Source: Pseudobutyrivibrio sp. (GTDB lineage: Bacteria > Bacillota > Clostridia > Lachnospirales > Lachnospiraceae). Taken from it: DNA of 8,481 nt. Shown here piece by piece: positions 1 through 5,886 of this stretch. The notes below the pieces were generated by a model. It did no database searches, was not told the DNA's origin, and saw nothing but the letters and a program-made list of their open reading frames with translations. The position numbers and the translations under genes were made by a program. The stretch covers positions 1-8,481 of the forward strand of contig JAFYYE010000301.1 of assembly GCA_017557715.1 (NCBI GenBank), given 5' to 3'. Position 1 is the stretch's first letter. Each line of letters opens with the position of its first letter.

Positions 1-303
1 ATGGCTGGCGATGGGAAGGTAAACAGTTCTAAGTTTAAAACTTATTTTCATACCAAGCCTCATATGATTCCACGTGATCAGGTGCAGGAGATTACAGGCT
101 TTCAGCCTGGTGGAGTTTGTCCTTTTGCTGTGCCTGAGGATATTCCAATCTGGCTGGATGTTTCTATGAAGCGATTCGAATATGTTCATCCTGCAGGAGG
201 CAACGAGTATACATCCGTAAAGATTACTCCAGCAGAGCTTGAGAAAGCATCTGGAGCTGAAGGATGGGTAGATATTTGTAAAGGCTGGGAAGAAGATGAT
301 TGA
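1..303 (+). CDS. YbaK/EbsC-family aminoacyl-tRNA deacylase, 5'-truncated
   Basis: This is the C-terminal part of a YbaK/EbsC/ProX-type editing enzyme, a family that hydrolyses mischarged aminoacyl-tRNAs such as Cys-tRNA(Pro) in the cytosol. The visible family signature is the run GGVCPFAVPEDIPIWLDVS (residues 37-55), followed by a conserved RFEYVHPAGG block (58-67) and an ending WVDICKGW. Family members are about 150-165 residues. The 100 codons here begin in the middle of the fold, with the usual N-terminal strand and helix missing, so the ATG at base 1 is an internal methionine and the real start lies upstream of the window. The gene overlaps the downstream acetyltransferase by 8 bases, suggesting co-translation. 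Substrate specificity (Cys, Pro or another amino acid) cannot be told from this fragment. It reads as ordinary chromosomal background rather than part of the accessory island. Confidence 0.85.
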   Translation: MAGDGKVNSSKFKTYFHTKPHMIPRDQVQEITGFQPGGVCPFAVPEDIPIWLDVSMKRFEYVHPAGGNEYTSVKITPAELEKASGAEGWVDICKGWEEDD

Positions 304-772
304 CTGCAGAGAAATTACAGAAGCGGACAATGAAGCAGTGGCTGCGCTTGTGCGAGATAATCTAAAGGCACGTGGGCTAGATATCCCTGGAACGGTATAT
401 TTTGATGATGGATTGGATCATCTAAGCGACTTTTACAACAATGATGAGCGCAGATATTATGTCATTGAGGATGATGGCGGTCAGGTGATTGGTGGTATAG
501 GATTTGCCAGGTTTGAACCTATGAAAGATACTGCGGAACTTCAAAAGTTGTATCTTTCAGATGGGGCGAAGGGCTCAGGTCTTGGATATGAACTGATTGA
601 TTTTGTTGAAGAGAAGATGCGCGAGGCAGGATACAAGGTTTCCTATCTGGAAACACATGACAACCTGCAGGCTGCTATTCATATTTATGAGAAGAAGGGG
701 TACGTAGAGATTGAACGCCCAAAGGAAGTTGTGCATAGCACGATGAATCGGTTTTTTAGGAAAGAGTTATAA
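296..772 (+). CDS. GNAT-family N-acetyltransferase
   Basis: This is a 158-residue protein with the GNAT fold, which transfers an acetyl group from acetyl-CoA to an amine. Motif A is visible at residues 84-99: a strand (KLYLSDGA) runs into the acetyl-CoA pyrophosphate loop AKGSGLGYEL. Motif B is at 119-139, with ETHDNLQAAIHIYEKKGY, the usual asparagine-helix-tyrosine ending. The length fits a single-domain GNAT. The start ATG at 296 lies inside the end of the upstream deacylase gene and is preceded by a purine-rich stretch (GGGAAGAAG, 287-295), so the two are probably translationally coupled. The acceptor substrate cannot be predicted; no signal peptide or membrane segment is seen. Confidence 0.88.
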   Translation: MIDCREITEADNEAVAALVRDNLKARGLDIPGTVYFDDGLDHLSDFYNNDERRYYVIEDDGGQVIGGIGFARFEPMKDTAELQKLYLSDGAKGSGLGYELIDFVEEKMREAGYKVSYLETHDNLQAAIHIYEKKGYVEIERPKEVVHSTMNRFFRKEL

Positions 773-782
773 AACCGCATAA

Positions 783-956
783 AATCAACGTTCTTTATAT
801 GTGCATTGTGTTTCCTTAGAAGAATTTGATGATGATAAAGCTGCATCTCTGGTTTATTATGAAAAATTATTTGAAAACTTTGAAGGAAGCAGTGTAAAAG
901 AATTTTTGCGCACTTGTAGAAAAGTCGGTTTGAAGTTTGTATATGGAGGTGAATGA
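783..956 (+). pseudogene. Start-less coding remnant, family unknown
   Basis: One frame stays open from just after a TAA at 780-782 to a TGA at 954-956. It reads like real protein, with segments such as SLEEFDDDKAASLVYYEKL and VKEFLRTCRKVGLKF. There is no ATG; the only alternative start is a GTG at 801 without a ribosome binding site. The stop overlaps the leader of the next gene (GGAGGT at 945-950, ATG at 958), the spacing typical of adjacent operon genes. The simplest reading is the C-terminal end of a gene whose 5' part was deleted, once an operon partner of the small gene at 958. I do not recognise the family. It could also be non-coding sequence that is open by chance, but 57 open codons with balanced composition argue against that. 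Confidence 0.5.
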
Positions 957-957
957 T

Positions 958-1188
958 ATGAGAAAACGTGATTTTGTTCAACCTACAGCAGAAGAGATAG
1001 AAAGTCGTGAAAAGATGTATGAAGAAGCTGAGCGTCTAGGAATAGATTTAATGAGTTTTGATGGAAAAAATGAGAATGATGCAGCTAGTAGAGATATTCG
1101 CAAGGCTATCGTATATCTAGGAACAGGAAAATCAGTTCCTAAAGATTTAGAAGAGCGTATTTTAAAGAGGAAGACAGTAGCCAAATAG
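958..1188 (+). CDS. Small charged protein of unknown function (76 aa)
   Basis: This ORF encodes 76 residues and is rich in Glu, Arg and Lys, with a helical pattern: helix from about PTAEEIESREKMYEEAERLG (9-28), a Gly/Asn-rich turn, then a second helical half ending PKDLEERILKRKTVAK. I chose ATG 958 because GGAGGT at 945-950 sits 7 bases upstream; in-frame TTG 937 and ATG 943 lie before or inside that site. No catalytic motif, cysteine pair, signal peptide or membrane segment is seen. It follows the start-less remnant at 783-956 closely and ends just before a strong terminator, so it was probably the last gene of an operon. The size, charge and pairing would suit an antitoxin or small regulator, but nothing in the sequence proves that. 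I do not recognise the family. Confidence 0.6.
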   Translation: MRKRDFVQPTAEEIESREKMYEEAERLGIDLMSFDGKNENDAASRDIRKAIVYLGTGKSVPKDLEERILKRKTVAK

Positions 1189-1198
1189 GTTGATTATT

Positions 1199-1243
1199 AC
1201 CCTCTGTGATATACTAGCATTAGTTATCACAGGGGGTATTTTT
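1199..1243 (+). terminator. Strong rho-independent terminator
   Basis: The stem ACCCTCTGTGATA (1199-1211) pairs with TATCACAGGGGGT (1225-1237) over 13 bp with one G-T pair. The loop extends it with ACTA (1213-1216) against TAGT (1221-1224), leaving a GCAT loop. A T-run follows at 1239-1243. It ends transcription of the small gene finishing at 1188. Confidence 0.85.
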
Positions 1244-1372
1244 GTGGCTGTTAGTTTGCAGTTCTTTGGATGGATATTTAGCCTGGGAAGTGATGTGAAG
1301 ATTACCGGGCCAGAAGATGTGGTGGCCAAGATGAAAAAGGAAGCTACGGCTCTTTTGGCAAACTACAAGTAA
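1241..1372 (+). pseudogene. C-terminal remnant of a WYL-domain transcriptional regulator
   Basis: The frame from about 1241 to TAA 1372 reads VAVSLQFFGWIFSLGSDVKI, then TGPEDVVAKMKKEATALLANYK. This matches the usual end of WYL-domain regulators, where a strand leads into a conserved F-x-x-W-x-x-x-x-G block, then a 'sPxxv' turn and a final helix. Full-length members have about 300 residues with an N-terminal winged helix; only about 43 residues survive. The in-frame extension upstream, starting with an ATT at 1190, is just the terminator hairpin read as protein, so the apparent 60-residue ORF is not a gene. WYL regulators often control phage-defence loci (BrxR and CapW are examples), so this may be the scar of an older defence operon. 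It has no promoter or ribosome binding site of its own. Confidence 0.7.
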
Positions 1373-1388
1373 TCTACAATTAGAGATA

Positions 1389-1500
1389 TGGGGACCATCC
1401 CTAGCAGGGCCTTCCAGGCCCAGGTCTGCCCGAGCTCCACAGACCACTCGCTGACGCGAGCAAGGAAGGATTGGAGATCGGCTGCGCCGATGGGGGACGA
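1389..1500. other. GC-rich block with four consecutive hairpins
   Basis: This stretch is sharply richer in G and C than anything around it. It holds four perfect short inverted repeats in a row: GGGCC/GGCCC (1407-1411, 1417-1421), GGTCTG/CAGACC (1423-1428, 1440-1445), CTCGC/GCGAG (1447-1451, 1456-1460) and ATCGGC/GCCGAT (1477-1482, 1486-1491). No T-run follows, so it is not a simple terminator. One plus-strand frame is open to a TAA at 1502-1504 (ending RKDWRSAAPMGDE) but has no good start. It could be a structured RNA, a dispersed palindromic repeat or a foreign gene fragment. I cannot assign it to a known RNA family. Confidence 0.45.
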
Positions 1501-1530
1501 ATAAAATAAGCCCCATAAATCTAGCTTTTA

Positions 1531-1539
1531 TGCTATAAT
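1531..1539 (+). promoter_or_regulatory. Extended -10 promoter for the NTP-PPase/HNH unit
   Basis: TGCTATAAT (1531-1539) is a perfect extended -10 element (TGnTATAAT), placing transcription start near 1546. No convincing -35 box lies 16-18 bases upstream, as is common for extended -10 promoters. It gives a 5' leader of about 35 bases before the TTG start at 1582. Confidence 0.65.
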
Positions 1540-1581
1540 TTTACTAGCGTTTTGCTCAATAAATTCACAGGGGAAAATATA

Positions 1582-1881
1582 TTGGGAAAATTAGTAAGGG
1601 ACAAGATTCCTCAGATAATTAAGGACGATGGGAAGCGCCCTATAATTAGGACTTTATCCACTGAGGAATACTTAAAGGAATTAGATATAAAACTTAATGA
1701 GGAAGTGGCAGAATATCAGGCTGACAAATCCATCGAAGAGATGGCTGATGTACTGGAGGTGCTGAACGCTATATGTGTAGCTAGAGGCTATTCTTTAGAG
1801 GAGCTAGAAAAGGTTCGTAAAGAGAAGTGCGAATCTAGAGGAGCTTTTAAAGAACGTATCTATTGGGAGGGTAATCGCTGA
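1582..1881 (+). CDS. MazG-like NTP pyrophosphohydrolase (COG4997-like)
   Basis: This is a 99-residue all-alpha NTP pyrophosphohydrolase of the MazG/phosphoribosyl-ATP pyrophosphohydrolase superfamily. Such enzymes cleave NTPs or dNTPs to the monophosphate plus pyrophosphate. The opening KLVRDKIPQII (3-13) is the hallmark of the COG4997 group. The magnesium-binding motif EExxE...ExxD is intact: E40, E41, E44 and E53, D56. I chose TTG 1582 because AGGGGA (1569-1574) lies 7 bases upstream and the family start aligns there. An in-frame TTG at 1552 would add 10 residues, lacks a ribosome binding site and lies only six bases from the predicted transcription start. The stop overlaps the HNH start (TGATGG), indicating tight translational coupling. 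Beside a nuclease, a role in nucleotide depletion or sensing during infection is plausible; general nucleotide house-cleaning is the alternative. Confidence 0.85.
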   Translation: MGKLVRDKIPQIIKDDGKRPIIRTLSTEEYLKELDIKLNEEVAEYQADKSIEEMADVLEVLNAICVARGYSLEELEKVRKEKCESRGAFKERIYWEGNR

Positions 1882-2990
1882 TGGTTCTGCCTTATTCTGA
1901 TGAACTTCATATAGAATATCTTAGTAGACTTTTTGATAATACTAGCGAGTGCTACAAATTCTTCTGGTTCAAAGCGATTCTTGAAAAGGTGATTGCTGGC
2001 ACCAACGAAATATCATTTGAAGAGCTTGTAGATGATATGATTGCGAATGCTTGGTATATGGTTACAGAGTACTGTCTGAACCTAGGGCCAAAGGACACGC
2101 TGGAGGATGTTGTAAAGCTCATCCAAAAGAAAAATCCTGGCTTTAAATCCAGCATCAAAAAGTCCGACCTTTTAGCGTATCTATCTGAAACAAAAGATAA
2201 AGAAATCATTTCAAAGAAGAGGACATTGATACTCAATGTACCTTATCGCCTTCAGGCTCCTTTTATGCCAGGAATAAAAGGTAAGGCCTGGGATGTTCCA
2301 AAAGATAATCTTATGGAAAATATTAATAATCACAGTCATATTATTTATTACTTCTTGGGACTTAATGGCCTGTCATCGCGAATCATTGTGAGGGATGACT
2401 GGGCTAATTATTTCGTGAAAAATCAAGAGATAATACGAGGCTGGCTGGAGTACAATATGATTCTCTATCTGCAAAGAAGAAATCCAAATGTACCTGGCAT
2501 AGCAGACAAATTATATCCACCACAGGAAAGAAAACTGGATGATGTTAAGAAATATTGGAAGCTGATTTTGACGGTTTCTCCAGAGCCAGTGAAGGAGATT
2601 TATGGCGAAACCATTCTTACTGCGAAGGATATTTCTATAGATCATTTTGTGCCATGGTCGTACGTGGCACATGATGAGATGTGGAACCTGAATCCTACCA
2701 CGAAAAGCATCAATAGCTCTAAGAGCAATAATTTGCCAGACTGGAATACTTATTTTAAACGCCTGGCAATGCTAGAGTATCAGTCATACAGAATGATACG
2801 TGAGTATGATGTGGTGCATAAAGAGTTTGAGATATGTGCAAAGAAACATTTTAATGATGATAGATTAAGATATCGTATATACGAATCTGATATTGAATAC
2901 GAACAATTTGAAAAGGAACTGGAGGCAGTGATTCTTCCGGTTTATAAGTCTGCTCAGAACTGCGGGTTCGGGGAGTGGAGGTATATATAA
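1881..2990 (+). CDS. HNH endonuclease-domain protein
   Basis: This protein has 369 residues. The N-terminal two thirds are mainly helical with no domain I recognise. A C-terminal HNH nuclease core lies at about 252-287: IDHFVPWSYV (253-262, with the general-base pair D254/H255), then DEMWNLNPTTKSINSSKSNN (265-284), giving the central Asn at N269/N271 and the closing N278...K281...N284 pattern. HNH proteins of this form coordinate one metal ion and cut DNA. The two zinc-binding CxxC pairs seen in some HNH enzymes are absent. The start ATG 1881 overlaps the upstream pyrophosphohydrolase stop by one base. Next comes a zinc-ribbon gene 22 bases downstream, so three proteins are probably made together. 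HNH genes coupled to a nucleotide pyrophosphohydrolase suggest a defence cassette. The target (phage DNA, modified DNA, RNA) is unknown, and the N-terminal region may supply recognition. Confidence 0.85.
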   Translation: MVLPYSDELHIEYLSRLFDNTSECYKFFWFKAILEKVIAGTNEISFEELVDDMIANAWYMVTEYCLNLGPKDTLEDVVKLIQKKNPGFKSSIKKSDLLAYLSETKDKEIISKKRTLILNVPYRLQAPFMPGIKGKAWDVPKDNLMENINNHSHIIYYFLGLNGLSSRIIVRDDWANYFVKNQEIIRGWLEYNMILYLQRRNPNVPGIADKLYPPQERKLDDVKKYWKLILTVSPEPVKEIYGETILTAKDISIDHFVPWSYVAHDEMWNLNPTTKSINSSKSNNLPDWNTYFKRLAMLEYQSYRMIREYDVVHKEFEICAKKHFNDDRLRYRIYESDIEYEQFEKELEAVILPVYKSAQNCGFGEWRYI

Positions 2991-3012
2991 GTGATGGAGG
3001 TTTAGAGACGGA

Positions 3013-3354
3013 ATGACCGGCGAAAACAATAAGACAAAATTGGAGGTTGATGAGATTAAGGAAAAATTAAAAGGTATACCATCGGTAACAATTAATGGTG
3101 AATACTATGGATATTTATATTCCTGTAAAGAATGTCAAAATGAAATTTTAATCAAAACAAATGATGGTAGATATGGAAATTTAGGACCATTTTACTGCCC
3201 TGTATGTTCTGCACACTATTATGCAACTATAGATGATAATAATCCTGTACCTTCGTTGTATGTAGCTAGTTACGGTGAACAACCAGCATCACTGTTGGAT
3301 TGCACAGGAAGAAAACGCTCGGAGGAAATTCCTCTTTTGTATAAAGCGTTTTGA
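3013..3354 (+). CDS. Small zinc-ribbon protein of unknown function (113 aa)
   Basis: This protein has 113 residues with two CxxC knuckles, C38-K-E-C41 and C62-P-V-C65, 20 residues apart. The pattern is typical of a rubredoxin-like or zinc-ribbon fold that binds one zinc ion. The segment between is beta-like (EILIKTNDGRYGNLGPFYC); the tail is ordinary and holds one more cysteine (C97). No transmembrane segment is seen. ATG 3013 lies 12 bases after GGAGG (2996-3000), a longer gap than ideal, with a weaker GACGGA nearer. It follows the HNH gene by 22 bases and is closed by the terminator at 3367-3402, so it belongs to the same transcript. It might bind nucleic acid or act as an adaptor for the HNH protein. 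The family is not recognised, and it could also be an independent passenger. Confidence 0.65.
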   Translation: MTGENNKTKLEVDEIKEKLKGIPSVTINGEYYGYLYSCKECQNEILIKTNDGRYGNLGPFYCPVCSAHYYATIDDNNPVPSLYVASYGEQPASLLDCTGRKRSEEIPLLYKAF

Positions 3355-3366
3355 AGGGGACAAAGG

Positions 3367-3402
3367 AGTTCGGTCGCACAGAGGTGGGACCGGACTTTTT
3401 TT
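3367..3402 (+). terminator. Rho-independent terminator closing unit 1
   Basis: AGTTCGGTC (3367-3375) pairs with GACCGGACT (3388-3396) over 9 bp with one G-T pair. The loop has 12 bases, and seven Ts follow (3396-3402). Confidence 0.85.
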
Positions 3403-3407
3403 ATAAT

Positions 3408-3424
3408 AGGAACCGCCGGTTCCT
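3408..3424. promoter_or_regulatory. 17-base perfect dyad abutting the xre promoter
   Basis: AGGAACCG-C-CGGTTCCT is a perfect odd palindrome with 8-base arms, unusually GC-rich for its surroundings. It ends at the first base of the -35 box of the promoter for the XRE gene at 3484. Its placement fits an operator for that regulator or for a host repressor. It has no T-run and so is unlikely to be a second terminator. Confidence 0.5.
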
Positions 3425-3452
3425 TCAAATAATGATTATTGAATACTATAAT
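3424..3452 (+). promoter_or_regulatory. Sigma-A promoter with internal dyad for the XRE/DUF2325 unit
   Basis: TTCAAA (3424-3429) and TATAAT (3447-3452) are separated by the ideal 17 bases. A 13-base perfect dyad, AATAATGATTATT (3428-3440), fills the start of the spacer. It is a reasonable binding site for autorepression by the XRE protein encoded just downstream. Confidence 0.65.
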
Positions 3453-3483
3453 TGGTGCATAATCACATAGGGGGTAATTTAAA

Positions 3484-4110
3484 ATGAATGATAAATATAA
3501 ATTTGATTTAAAATCATTTGGAATGCGATTAAAAGAGATGCGTGAGTTTCATGAAATGACGCAGGCTGAAGTTGCAGAAACTTTAGATATTTCAGAAAAA
3601 AGCATTCAAAACTGGGAGAATGGCATTAAGCTGCCAACAATTGATAATATTGTTAATATTGCTGCATGCTATGGGATGTCGGTTGGGGAAATATTGGAAG
3701 ATGAATCATATCGTATATTCCTAAAAAAGCGGACAAGTAGAAAGCGTTCAATTGAGATTATCGAGGTGCCGGGCAAAATAGAAGTATTTTTTGAAATTGC
3801 AGAGGACCGCTATTTTGATCGTTATGAAGTTTGGGTTTGGGATGAAATAGCTAAATATAAATACATGTACATGTCAGTTCAAAAGCTTATTTGTTTTGAT
3901 GAGATTAAGTATATGATTATTAATCAGGCAAATGAAATAGTTGAAGAGTATCGAAAATGGTTGTTTGAAGTGCTGACTGATAATGAAGAAGATACCATGA
4001 TAAGAAAGCAGATTGAATACAAAATCAAATGCGAAAAAGCTGGAATGGCAAGTCCTGGAGCGCTATGCGCAGGTACAAGGATTTGGTATTTTGAAAATGA
4101 GGATGATTAA
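3484..4110 (+). CDS. XRE-family regulator with uncharacterised C-terminal half
   Basis: This protein has 208 residues. Residues 12-71 are a Cro/CI-type helix-turn-helix (FGMRLKEMREFHEMTQAEVA, then LDISEKSIQNWENG as recognition helix, then the usual LPTIDNIVNIAACYGMSVGEIL). The remaining two thirds are not a known effector domain to me: a beta-like, aromatic-rich section (EIIEVPGKIEVFFEI, YEVWVWDEIAKYKYMYM), then a long helix at about 138-165 (DEIKYMIINQANEIVEEYRK) and a charged tail. ATG 3484 follows AGGGGG (3469-3474) at 9 bases. It is followed after 17 bases by the DUF2325 gene and shares its promoter, so it probably controls that unit, and the dyads at 3408-3424 and 3428-3440 are its likely operators. 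The C-terminal part may sense a signal or bind the partner protein. Confidence 0.8.
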   Translation: MNDKYKFDLKSFGMRLKEMREFHEMTQAEVAETLDISEKSIQNWENGIKLPTIDNIVNIAACYGMSVGEILEDESYRIFLKKRTSRKRSIEIIEVPGKIEVFFEIAEDRYFDRYEVWVWDEIAKYKYMYMSVQKLICFDEIKYMIINQANEIVEEYRKWLFEVLTDNEEDTMIRKQIEYKIKCEKAGMASPGALCAGTRIWYFENEDD

Positions 4111-4127
4111 TAAATTGGGAGGATAGC

Positions 4128-5774
4128 ATGAAATTACCATTTAATCCAAATATGAATAGCCCGTTTATGCAACAAGTAGGCGTTGAACTTGCAAAGCAAA
4201 TGACTAATATGATTGCGGAAGACCATTATAATCGAGCAAATGGAATCGTTGTAGAGCCAAATACGATAGGTGCCGATACTTATTTTTTGTTAAGCTTTAT
4301 GACAGATGATATGTATATGGATTTTCCAATTATACAACAAGATTTTATAATGCATTGCGGAGATAAGTTAAGAGAGTTAAATACTATTGCTTGGTATGAT
4401 GAATCTTATATTGGAGTGAATCGACCAGAGCGAGTTTTATATGGGCATGTGTTAAGACTGATTTACAATGGTGCAAAAAGTGGGGATGGATACTGCGTAG
4501 AGTTATTAAAGTCGCTTTATAAGAGCTACCATAAGAAAGAGTACAACCAGCTAAAAAAATTTCATAAAGTTTCGACAGCGGATATCTCTTGTATTACACA
4601 AACAGAGCAGGGGTTGAATGAGGATTTAGCATTTGCACGCATTTTATGTATAGCACCATTTTTTGGAATAGAATTGCATGAGGATTGTGCTATATGGTTT
4701 AAGCTTTATGAAAAAAAGCGCGATGGGTTCCTGAAGTTGATTGATATGTCTATAGATAGCGTGGACATTGATGAGCAAGTAATAAGTGATGCTGCATTGA
4801 CTGTAGATAATTGGCTACAGGAAACAGAAAGAAAGCCATCAAGTATCGATACATTTAAAGAAACTTCATTGTTTATTAATAGCATTTTTAGAATGCAGGG
4901 CTTTTGTGATGATTATGACAAAAAATGCTTGAATGATTTTAAAGGTGGCAGAGTACACTTAATCATGACACTTGCAACATTAAAAACAATAAATCCAGAT
5001 AAGAATTATACATACGAAGACGTGCAGATTTATACGCATATCAGAGATTTAGTATTAGCCTTATCAGACACTGCTTTGGATTTTGATTATGGTGTGGGGT
5101 ATTTACTTGGTGAGGAAATTAATGAAGAGGATTTAGCTTTATCTAGATATAAGCCTGTACAAGAAAATAATATCAAAACAAAGCCCAAAGCAGAAAGAGC
5201 AATTATTAATTCAGCAAATATAACTGCAGGTGATGTTAAGCAGGCTGATTATCTCGAAGAGATATCGAATCTACGAGCAAAGATTAATAATCTAGAGCAG
5301 GAAAACTCTTATTTGAGAAAAGAGTTCAAGAGCATTAGAAATGTGAATACATCGTTAAGTGGTTTGATTCATCAGTATGAAAATGAACGTGGTGAATTAA
5401 TTAAATTAAGAGAATATGCTTATGAGTCAACACATAAAGAGGATGTTGGGGAAGACATTAGTTTCGATGAAATAAAAACAGTAATAGAAAGAAAAAAAGT
5501 TTTGATAATTGGCGGTCATCCTAATTGGATTAGTAAGCTAAAAGAAGAGTTTTTAAATTGGAAATACGTAAATACGGAGAGGTTTTCGACGATTGCTCCA
5601 TCTATTACTTCTGGGTGTGATAAAGTGTTCTTTTTCACAGATTTTATAAGTCACTCTGAGTATAACAAATTTACTTCATATATGAATCGAAATGATATTT
5701 CTTATGGATATCTATCTGGAGTAAACATAGAGGCAACAATTAAACAAATATATGATGCGATTGAGCTAAAATAA
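4128..5774 (+). CDS. Coiled-coil protein with C-terminal DUF2325-like domain
   Basis: This protein has 548 residues in three parts. Residues 1-340 are predominantly helical, with no recognised domain, no signal peptide and no membrane segment. A lysine-rich linker (345-372) leads to a coiled coil at about 374-430 (LEEISNLRAKINNLEQENSY and onward). Residues 456-546 look like DUF2325: an opening strand and glycine turn KKVLIIGGHPN (456-466), a middle strand ending in TDFISHSEYNK (504-514) with the conserved Ser-His, and a closing helix. DUF2325 is a small Rossmann-like domain without an assigned activity that I know of. The start ATG 4128 has GGGAGG 7 bases upstream. It is co-transcribed with the XRE gene and closed by the terminator at 5785-5808. 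The plan of a helical sensor or effector region, an oligomerising coil and a nucleotide-binding-like domain would suit a phage-defence protein, but this is inference. Confidence 0.72.
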   Translation: MKLPFNPNMNSPFMQQVGVELAKQMTNMIAEDHYNRANGIVVEPNTIGADTYFLLSFMTDDMYMDFPIIQQDFIMHCGDKLRELNTIAWYDESYIGVNRPERVLYGHVLRLIYNGAKSGDGYCVELLKSLYKSYHKKEYNQLKKFHKVSTADISCITQTEQGLNEDLAFARILCIAPFFGIELHEDCAIWFKLYEKKRDGFLKLIDMSIDSVDIDEQVISDAALTVDNWLQETERKPSSIDTFKETSLFINSIFRMQGFCDDYDKKCLNDFKGGRVHLIMTLATLKTINPDKNYTYEDVQIYTHIRDLVLALSDTALDFDYGVGYLLGEEINEEDLALSRYKPVQENNIKTKPKAERAIINSANITAGDVKQADYLEEISNLRAKINNLEQENSYLRKEFKSIRNVNTSLSGLIHQYENERGELIKLREYAYESTHKEDVGEDISFDEIKTVIERKKVLIIGGHPNWISKLKEEFLNWKYVNTERFSTIAPSITSGCDKVFFFTDFISHSEYNKFTSYMNRNDISYGYLSGVNIEATIKQIYDAIELK

Positions 5775-5784
5775 GTGAAATGTG

Positions 5785-5808
5785 AAGGGCCAAATAATGG
5801 CCCTTTTT
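5785..5808 (+). terminator. Rho-independent terminator closing unit 2
   Basis: AAGGGCCA (5785-5792) pairs perfectly with TGGCCCTT (5798-5805) around an AATAA loop, with a T-run at 5804-5808. It begins 11 bases after the DUF2325 gene ends. Confidence 0.9.
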
Positions 5809-5864
5809 CATTACATAAAATTCTTGCGTTCGTGTGAAAATTTAGAGTAAACATGAAATGATTG

Positions 5865-5873
5865 TGTTATAAT
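5865..5873 (+). promoter_or_regulatory. Extended -10 promoter for the type I RM unit
   Basis: TGTTATAAT (5865-5873) is a perfect extended -10 element. The -35 region has no good match at 16-18 bases. Transcription should begin near 5880, giving a leader of about 50 bases before the small XRE gene. Confidence 0.65.
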
Positions 5874-5886
5874 GTAAAAGGTGCGT

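Noticed and set aside
749..777. CGGTTTT/AAAACCG inverted repeat at the end of the acetyltransferase gene as terminator
   Set aside because: The stem is AT-rich with a 15-base loop and no T-run follows it.
685..981. Minus-strand 98-codon ORF
   Set aside because: It lies antisense to the end of the acetyltransferase gene and the coding remnant, has no ribosome binding site and no recognisable motif.
1190..1372. 60-residue ORF that looks like a small membrane protein
   Set aside because: Its hydrophobic first half is the terminator hairpin read as protein and starts at ATT; the second half is a WYL regulator tail.
1389..1500. SRP RNA, RNase P or similar known RNA in the GC-rich block
   Set aside because: The hallmark SRP tetraloop motif and other signature stretches are not present in order on either strand.
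1220..1516. Minus-strand 98-codon ORF through the GC-rich block
   Set aside because: The open frame follows from high GC and from reading antisense to the WYL remnant; composition is rich in Arg, Pro and Cys without any domain.
1552..1581. TTG start at 1552 for the NTP pyrophosphohydrolase
   Set aside because: It has no ribosome binding site and lies only six bases after the predicted transcription start; TTG 1582 has AGGGGA at good spacing and matches the family's start.
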